Source: Streptomyces sp. BK340
GTDB lineage: Bacteria; Actinomycetota; Actinomycetes; Streptomycetales; Streptomycetaceae
DNA: 64,000 bases
Direction of reading: 5' to 3'
Assembly (NCBI RefSeq): GCF_007827595.1
Contig: NZ_VISR01000031.1
Location: forward strand, 62,001 to 126,000
Part shown: in pieces, positions 58,909 to 64,000 of the stretch
Layout: each line of letters starts with the position of its first letter
Position numbering within the stretch: the stretch's first letter is position 1
Notes under the pieces: model-generated
Databases searched by the model: none
Told to the model about the DNA's origin: nothing
The model's input: the letters and a program-made list of their open reading frames with translations, nothing else
Position numbers and translations under genes: made by a program

Positions 58909-61494
58909 TCAACTCACGGACGCCGCGGCGGCGTCGGCCGAAGAAGGTGCTGTGGCCCGGTCGCCGCCGCAGAGCTGTTCGACGGCATCCGGCATGTCCA
59001 CGGCGGGGTTGCCTCCCCACCGTGCGTGTGCGGGGACCTCCTCGCCCTTCATGAGGAAGGAGTCCGGCGCCAGTACGGCGCCGTCACCCATCGTCACGCC
59101 GTAGTGCACATGGGCGGCGACGCCCAGCGTGCAGCCGGCGCCGAGCGTGGTGCCGTCGGACTTGAAGGTGCCGTCCTCCTGCGAGTGGCACTGGATCTTG
59201 CTCCCGACGCTGAGGGTGCAGTCGTCGCCGATGGTGGCGAGCGTCCGTTCCGTCAGGTAGCAGCCGTCGTCGAACACCCGGCTGCCGATGCGTACGCCCA
59301 GCAGCCGCCAGACCAGGGCCTTGAACGGGGTGCCGTTGAAGATGTTGAGGTAGTGGTCCGGCACCTTCCACAGGCGCTCGTGCCACCAGAAGTAGGGGTC
59401 GTAGATGGAGCACAACCGCGGGCGCAGCGCACGGAACGAGGTGAGGCAGCGCTCCAGCAGGACGTAGTAGAGGGTGGAGAACATGAGCGTGATGGCCAGA
59501 TAGGTGGCGATCACCACGTGTCCGAGCACGCCGTAGAGGTCGACGGAGGCCAGCCCGAACGCCGTGAGCACAAAGGTGTGCACCCATCTCACGAACAGAT
59601 GGAAGGCCATCGAGCGGAGGTTGTAGCGGTTCTTGGCGGCGAGACGGTGCTGGAACGTTTCTCCGGTCCTCAGGTCGTCGAACCGCGAGTCACGCTCCAC
59701 CGACCGGGGAATCTCGAAGCAGGGCGAGCCGAGCAGCCCCACGCCCTCGCGGACCTCACCGTCGAGGGGAATCATCACCTTCGTCGCGAGCAGACAGTTG
59801 TCACCCGTCCTGCCGCCCGAGGGATAGGCGATGTTGTTCCCGAGGAAGTTGTGCGGTCCGATCGAAGCCCGCGACACCCGGAACGACGTGCTGGAGAAGT
59901 CCGCGTTCACGATGGAGAGCCCGTCGGCCACCATCGTTCCGCTGCCGACGGAGACCAGGTACGGGGTCTCGTGCTGCACTTCGGTACCGAAGTTCGACCC
60001 GGTCTGCTCGACGTGGGACAGGTCGTATCCGAGAGCGCGGAGGTAGTACACGATGTAGGAGCTGTCACCGAAGAGCCACTTGAAGAACTTGATGTTCGTC
60101 ATGCGTGCCGTCGCCCGGTGCAGCGCGTAGTGGAATCCGTAGAGCGGATAGACCCGGTCGGGCTTGACGGCCACACTCACCAGGCGCGGCAGGGAGAACA
60201 GGGTGACGACGCCCAGGACGAGGAAGCCGAGGAACAGGACCAGGGACAGGACCAGCGAGTCGTCGAGCACTTCCGACCACGTGAGCGAGGCCGTGTCCGG
60301 GCCGAGTCGCTTGCCGATCGCCGGGACCAGGACGAACAGCATGTACAACCCGCCGACGGTGACCGGTATGTACAGGAGGAACAACTGGAGCAGGCTGACG
60401 AGGCCGAACCAGGTCCGGCGCGCGGTACCGCACTTGGCCGGTGCGACCCTGACGTAGTCGATCTCCGTGGGCTGTCCCGGGGTCCCGTGCCAGTGTTCGC
60501 CGTCCGGGACCGCCTGACCGCGGTACAGGGCGGAGGAGTGACCCAACTGGGCTCCGTCGCCCATCGTCGTGTCGATGTCGAGGACGGTCTTCTCGCCGAT
60601 GAACACGTCGCGGCCCAGGGTGACCCGCCCGGTCTGGATACGGCCCGCGTGCGCCCGGTAGCCGAGGAAGAACGAATCCTTGCGGATGACCGTACCCTCG
60701 CCGATGGTGAGCAGGTCGGTGCAGACCGGGACGGAGTGGGAGAGGATCGTGACTCCCTTGCCGATGTGCGCGCCGAGGGCCCGGAGGTAGAGCACGTAGA
60801 GCGGATTGCCGATGAAGAGAATCATCGGATTTCCGTGGAGCAGTACCTTCACGAACCAGAAGCGCAGATAGGCCAGACTCCAGACCGGGATGTCCGCCGG
60901 TTTCCAGCGGCCGATGAGAATCCATTTGGCGAGCACCGGGAACAGGCACATGGCCACGAACCCGGCGCCTCCGAAGAGCAGCGACCGCAGATAGATGTGG
61001 GTCAGACCCGAGCCGGCGGCGATCCATTCGTAGCCCCGGGCCGCGACGAATCCGGCGACCAGGGAGTACACCAGGAAGATCAGCAGCTGGAGTGTTCCGC
61101 AGAGCACATGGCTCGTCCTGCGCGTCGGAGCAGGCGGCGCCGGCGGTGTGGCCGGGACCGGTGACTCGGCGGGAGCGGGTGCGGGTGCGGCTTCCGTGAG
61201 AGCCGCCGCGAGGCTCCGGACCGTGGGGTGCCGGTAGATGTCCTTCATGGACGCCGACGGCAGGTCCGGTATTTTCCTGACCCGCGCACAGAACTGGGCC
61301 ATCACCAAGGAGTTGGCACCGAGGTCGGTGAAGAAGTGGCTGTCGACCGGAATCTGTTCGACGTCCGAGACGTCGGCCAGCACTTCCGCGAACCTCTTCT
61401 CGGTGTCTGCTCTCGACGGGCCGGAACTGTTCTGCCTGGCGGCGACTGCTTCGTCCGGCCCGGATATATGGACCTCGGAGGACTGCTCCACCAT
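58909..61494 (-). CDS. Carrier domain fused to Pls-type membrane NRPS-terminal domain
   Basis: 861 residues from ATG 61494, with AGGAG upstream. Residues ~30-100 are a carrier domain (HFFTDLGANSLVMAQF, phosphopantetheine Ser62). A Pro/Ala linker precedes about six membrane segments (LLIFLVYSLVAGFVAARGYEWI, FGGAGFVAMCLFPVLAKWIL and others). Between and after them are left-handed beta-helix (hexapeptide) regions (IGEGTVIRKDSFFLGYRAHAG, LGRDVFIGEKTVLDIDTTMGDGAQLGHSS, IGDDCTLSVGSKIQCHSQ). This is the layout of the C-terminal part of epsilon-poly-L-lysine synthetase (Pls), which iteratively links amino acids, but without its own adenylation domain. The neighbouring NRPS could supply activated Dap in trans. 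First gene of the operon. Confidence 0.92.
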   Translation of the reverse strand: MVEQSSEVHISGPDEAVAARQNSSGPSRADTEKRFAEVLADVSDVEQIPVDSHFFTDLGANSLVMAQFCARVRKIPDLPSASMKDIYRHPTVRSLAAALTEAAPAPAPAESPVPATPPAPPAPTRRTSHVLCGTLQLLIFLVYSLVAGFVAARGYEWIAAGSGLTHIYLRSLLFGGAGFVAMCLFPVLAKWILIGRWKPADIPVWSLAYLRFWFVKVLLHGNPMILFIGNPLYVLYLRALGAHIGKGVTILSHSVPVCTDLLTIGEGTVIRKDSFFLGYRAHAGRIQTGRVTLGRDVFIGEKTVLDIDTTMGDGAQLGHSSALYRGQAVPDGEHWHGTPGQPTEIDYVRVAPAKCGTARRTWFGLVSLLQLFLLYIPVTVGGLYMLFVLVPAIGKRLGPDTASLTWSEVLDDSLVLSLVLFLGFLVLGVVTLFSLPRLVSVAVKPDRVYPLYGFHYALHRATARMTNIKFFKWLFGDSSYIVYYLRALGYDLSHVEQTGSNFGTEVQHETPYLVSVGSGTMVADGLSIVNADFSSTSFRVSRASIGPHNFLGNNIAYPSGGRTGDNCLLATKVMIPLDGEVREGVGLLGSPCFEIPRSVERDSRFDDLRTGETFQHRLAAKNRYNLRSMAFHLFVRWVHTFVLTAFGLASVDLYGVLGHVVIATYLAITLMFSTLYYVLLERCLTSFRALRPRLCSIYDPYFWWHERLWKVPDHYLNIFNGTPFKALVWRLLGVRIGSRVFDDGCYLTERTLATIGDDCTLSVGSKIQCHSQEDGTFKSDGTTLGAGCTLGVAAHVHYGVTMGDGAVLAPDSFLMKGEEVPAHARWGGNPAVDMPDAVEQLCGGDRATAPSSADAAAASVS

Positions 61495-61689
61495 GCGATC
61501 TCCTGGAAGACGTCTGGATCGGGCGAGTTCTCCTTGCTGATCACGAACCGCCGGGTTCAGTTTCGGTCGGCCATGGTGAGCTTGCCACTTCGAAATCGAC
61601 CGCCGTTCGACGCGGAACGCCCGACGGCCCTGTGTTCCCTGGCTCCCCGCAGTACGGGGGCGCGTTGCGGATCACCCGAATGGCTGTCG

Positions 61690-62172
61690 TCACCGACCGG
61701 CCGGTCGAACCGTCGGCGCCGGCCTCCGGCCGGGAAAGGCGTCGGCCTCCTCCGCGTTCTCCTGACGGTCCTTCCCGGCGGCCTTGCGGCCGGGCAGGAC
61801 GGCCAGGACGATCACGGCGCCGGCGCCCATGATGATCCCGCCGACGAGGCTGGTCCGTGCGACACCGTGGGCGAAGGACTCGTGGACCGCGTCCACCAGG
61901 GCCTGGGCCTGCTGGGGGCAGCCGGACCGGGTCTTCGCGCTGCCGTGCGACCGCGAGTCCGGCCCACACGGACTCCTCGGCGCCGTCCAGTGCGGCGGCC
62001 GGGGAGGTGCCTGCCGGCCAGGTCGCCCAGCCTGTCCCTGCAGGCCGTGGCCGGCAGTGAGCCCAGGACGGCGATGCCGAGGGAGCCGCCGAGCTCCAGG
62101 GACGTGTCGTTCGCGCCGCCGCCGACGCCCAGTCGGACTCGGGGAAGGAGCCCATGATCGTGTCGGTGGCGG
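61690..62172 (-). pseudogene. C-terminal remnant of a DHA2-type MFS transporter
   Basis: Minus-strand pieces in different frames, in the correct order: PATDTIMGSFPE (~62172-62137), then GVGGGANDTSLELGGSLGIAVLGSLPA (~62125-62045), then VDAVHESFAHGVARTSLVGGIIMGAGAVIVLAVLPGRKAAGK (~61900-61770). These match the loop signature and the last membrane helix of QacA-like transporters (compare NDTxRELGGALGIAVLGS). The N-terminal ~10 helices are missing and there are at least two frameshifts. The rest of 61495-62193, including the promoter region of the Pls-like gene (61495 upward), shows no other gene. Confidence 0.75.
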
Positions 62173-62193
62173 GAGACGCTCAGTCCGAAGAAG

Positions 62194-62397
62194 ATCCAGG
62201 TCTCGGGCCTGGCGTACGAGGAGCGGGAGGCCGCGCTCGGAGTGAGCCGCATCGCGGCCCCCGTCTTCGCCGGCGACGCGACGGTGGCCGCCCTCTCGGC
62301 GGCCGTACCCTGCTCACGCTTCCGACCGGCCCAACTGGCTCCGGCGGTGCGCACGGCAGCACTGGGGCTGTCCCGTGTGCTGCGCGGAGCCGGCTGA
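62194..62397 (+). pseudogene. C-terminal remnant of an IclR-family regulator
   Basis: From about 62194 the plus strand reads VSGLAYEEREAALGVSRIAA, then PVFAGDATVAALSAAVP and LAPAVRTAALGLSRVLRGAG, ending with TGA at 62395-62397. This is the end of an IclR effector domain (compare GxAxxxEExxxGVxxxAAPV). The DNA-binding domain and most of the effector domain are absent. Its 5' end touches the MFS remnant on the opposite strand. It is followed by a purine-rich stretch with repeated GAGAGAAAG-type units (62420-62470). Confidence 0.7.
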
Positions 62398-62470
62398 AGG
62401 AAAGCCGGGACAGAAGGCTGAGGAGGGAAAGCCGAGAGAGAAAGTCGAGAGAGAAAGCCGAAAGGAAAAA

Positions 62471-62496
62471 GGGCGGCCCCGGACGCGGGGCCGCCC
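62471..62496 (-). terminator. Intrinsic terminator of gap
   Basis: GGGCGGCCCC (62471-62480) and GGGGCCGCCC (62487-62496) form a perfect 10-bp stem with a 6-base loop. On the minus strand it is followed by a U-tract (complement of AAAAA, 62466-62470). It lies 12 bases after the gap stop: a textbook rho-independent terminator. Confidence 0.9.
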
Positions 62497-62507
62497 TGGG
62501 GGCTGGG

Positions 62508-63506
62508 TCAGCGGGTGGCGAGCAGTTCGAGCGTGTCGATCACTCGGTTCGAGAAGCCCCACTCGTTGTCGTACCAGGCGACCACCTTGATGTGGCGGCC
62601 GTCGACCCGGGTGAGGGCCGAGTCGAAGATCGACGAGGCCGGGTTGCCCACGATGTCGGCCGACACCAGCGGGTCGTCCGAGTACTCGAGGACGCCGGCG
62701 AGCGGGCCCTCGGCCGCCGTGCGGTACGCCGACAGCACCTCGTCGCGGGTCACGTCACGGGATACCGTCGTGTTGAGCTCGACGATCGAGCCGACCGGAA
62801 CCGGCACGCGGATCGAGTCGCCCGACAGCTTGCCGTCGAGGTTCGGCAGCACGAGACCGATCGCCTTCGCGGCACCCGTCGTGGTCGGCACGATGTTGAC
62901 CGCGGCGGCACGGGCCCGGCGCGCGTCACGGTGCGGACCGTCCTGCAGGTTCTGCTCCTGCGTGTAGGCGTGCACCGTGGTCATGAAGCCGTGCTCGATA
63001 CCGGCGAGGTCGTCGAGCACCGCGGCCAGCGGAGCGAGCGCGTTCGTGGTGCACGAGGCGTTCGAGACGACCGTGTGCAGGGCCGCGTCGTACGCGTCGG
63101 TGTTCACGCCGAACGCGAGCGTGACGTCGGCGCCGTCCGACGGCGCGCTGACGAGCACCTTCTTCGCACCCGCGTCGAGGTGGGCGCGGGCGGCCTTGGC
63201 CGAGGTGAAGCGGCCGGTCGACTCCAGGGCGATGTCGACACCGAGTTCGGCCCACGGCAGCCGGCCCGGGTCGCGCTCGGCGAGCACCTTGATGCGACGG
63301 CCGTCGACGACGAGGGTGTCCCCGTCGACGGTCACGGGGCGGCCGAGCCGGCCGGCCGTCGTGTCGTAGGCGAGCAGCCGGGCGAGCGTGGCGGGCTCCG
63401 TGAGGTCGTTGACGGCGACGACCTCGAGATCGCTGTCGCGCTCCAGCAGCGCGCGCAGCACGTTGCGTCCGATGCGGCCGAATCCGTTGATGGCGATGCG
63501 AGTCAT
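62508..63506 (-). CDS. gap: Glyceraldehyde-3-phosphate dehydrogenase (type I)
   Basis: 332 residues from ATG 63506. It oxidatively phosphorylates glyceraldehyde-3-phosphate to 1,3-bisphosphoglycerate with NAD in glycolysis. N-terminal Rossmann motif INGFGRIGRN (residues 5-14), catalytic VSNASCTTNALAPL with the active-site Cys (~152), the catalytic His in TTVHAYT (~175-180), PVPVGSIVELNT and the C-terminal WYDNEWGFSNRVIDTLELL. Length and motifs are complete. Codon use is strongly biased, as expected for a highly expressed gene. It has its own terminator. An AraC-type regulator gene lies 103 bases upstream on the same strand. Confidence 0.97.
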   Translation of the reverse strand: MTRIAINGFGRIGRNVLRALLERDSDLEVVAVNDLTEPATLARLLAYDTTAGRLGRPVTVDGDTLVVDGRRIKVLAERDPGRLPWAELGVDIALESTGRFTSAKAARAHLDAGAKKVLVSAPSDGADVTLAFGVNTDAYDAALHTVVSNASCTTNALAPLAAVLDDLAGIEHGFMTTVHAYTQEQNLQDGPHRDARRARAAAVNIVPTTTGAAKAIGLVLPNLDGKLSGDSIRVPVPVGSIVELNTTVSRDVTRDEVLSAYRTAAEGPLAGVLEYSDDPLVSADIVGNPASSIFDSALTRVDGRHIKVVAWYDNEWGFSNRVIDTLELLATR

Positions 63507-63609
63507 CAGTCATGTCCCTTCGGTTCGCCACCAGGGTCTCGGTACGCGGCCGACCGGGACAGCGGCGCGATCGCCATGGTTCGAAAGGATTGCGCCAGGT
63601 GGTGATCGA

Positions 63610-64000
63610 CTACTCGCCCTTGGTGAAGGTGCGTCGGTATTCGCTCGGCGTGGTGCCGAGGATGCGCTGGAAGTGCATCCGCAGATTCGCGCCGGTGCCC
63701 AGACCGACATCGGCGGCGATCTTCTCCACGCTCAGTTCCGAACGTTCCAGCAGCTCACGGGCCAGGTCGATGCGGGCGCGCATGACCCACTGCATGGGCG
63801 TGTACCCCGTGTCCTCCGCGAAGCGCCGGGAGAAGGTGCGCGGCGAGACGGCCGCGTGCCGGGCGAGCGCCTCCAGGGTGAGCGGCTCGGCGAGCCGGTG
63901 CAGGGCCCACTCGCGGGTGGCGGCGAACCGCTCGCCGAGGGGCTCGGGCACGCTGCGCGGCACGTACTGCGCCTGACCGCCGCTGCGGTAGGGGGCCGCG
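63610..64000 (-). CDS. AraC-family (GlxA-type) regulator, C-terminal part (5' end outside window)
   Basis: The frame is open to the window edge and ends at 63610. The visible ~130 residues begin with APYRSGGQAQYVPRSVPEPLG, a sequence typical of the link between the DJ-1/PfpI sensor domain and the HTH in GlxA-type AraC regulators. The double HTH follows: LTLEALARHAAVSPRTFSRRFAEDTGYTPMQWVMRARIDLARELLERSELSVEKIAADVGLGTGANLRMHFQRILGTTPSEYRRTF. The sensor domain lies outside. It is upstream of gap on the same strand, but a role in its control is only a guess. Confidence 0.93.
   Translation of the reverse strand, partial: AAPYRSGGQAQYVPRSVPEPLGERFAATREWALHRLAEPLTLEALARHAAVSPRTFSRRFAEDTGYTPMQWVMRARIDLARELLERSELSVEKIAADVGLGTGANLRMHFQRILGTTPSEYRRTFTKGE

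Noticed and set aside
62154..63605. 483-codon plus-strand frame opposite gap
   Set aside because: Antisense shadow of gap, which has all catalytic motifs and a terminator. The only real plus-strand signal is the short IclR remnant in another frame.
1..64000. CRISPR array, rRNA genes, insertion sequences with transposase, phage genes or integrase/attachment sites
   Set aside because: I looked for regularly spaced repeats, rRNA motifs, DDE transposases and integrases and saw none. The only mobile-like element is the non-coding palindrome at 10435-10615.

Overview
The window is chromosomal DNA of a Streptomyces-like actinomycete. GC content is very high, third codon positions are almost all G or C, GTG and TTG starts are common, and operons are packed with 4-base start/stop overlaps. 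The gene families (SpoIIE-type PP2C phosphatases, mycothiol-type isomerase, Rhs toxin, NRPS) fit this group. The species cannot be named from the sequence.

Layout. 1-1.3 kb: the 3' end of a GcvT-domain gene, then folD (C1/folate metabolism). 1.47 kb: a tRNA-like fold with an abnormal anticodon arm. 1.65-7.2 kb: four translationally coupled genes (leucine-rich repeat protein, ankyrin protein, MoxR-type AAA+ ATPase, HExxH/VWA protein), which look like one NTP-dependent machine. 7.5-10.4 kb: a GntR-FCD regulator fused to gluconokinase, and a mannonate-dehydratase-like enzyme (sugar-acid use). 10.4-15.5 kb: a MITE-like palindrome and two divergent PAS/GAF/PP2C phosphatases. 15.7-22.4 kb: a polymorphic toxin locus (SseB-like protein, ESX-like small protein, 1592-residue Rhs toxin, immunity gene). 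22.4-26.2 kb: TetR, an MMPL transporter and a DUF2993 protein, with palindromic operators.

26.4-32.8 kb: decayed genes (nitrate-sensor fragment, collapsed acyl-CoA ligase, 5'-truncated P450) around a PLP enzyme and a DHA2 efflux pump with its TetR regulator. 32.8-36.0 kb: a five-gene operon joined entirely by GTGA overlaps, combining a BtaA-like DUF3419 enzyme with a methyltransferase and membrane proteins. 36.1-39.0 kb: an isomerase/LysR deletion scar and an HxlR/F420-type/SRPBCC operon. 39-41 kb: a DUF2235 hydrolase pair. 41.3-44.9 kb: a small proline-rich ORF and a third, larger PP2C sensor. 44.9-48.7 kb: a sugar ABC transporter. 48.8-50.3 kb: MarR and pirin. 50.4-52.3 kb: a secreted peptidyl-arginine-deiminase-like protein.

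52.4-61.5 kb is a specialised-metabolite operon on the minus strand, read from 61.5 down to 52.4 kb: a carrier protein fused to a poly-lysine-synthetase-type membrane domain, an NRPS with a headless condensation domain plus adenylation, carrier and thioesterase domains, a SyrP-like dioxygenase, SbnB and SbnA. SbnA and SbnB make L-2,3-diaminopropionate (Dap), and the adenylation pocket carries two acidic residues that suit such a substrate. This is the best candidate for an undescribed pathway. 61.7-62.4 kb holds MFS and IclR remnants. gap, with a clear terminator, and a partial AraC/GlxA-type regulator close the window.

Three regulators (7540, 31965, 48811) appear to be transcribed as leaderless mRNAs, with a -10 box 6-7 bases before the ATG and no ribosome binding site.
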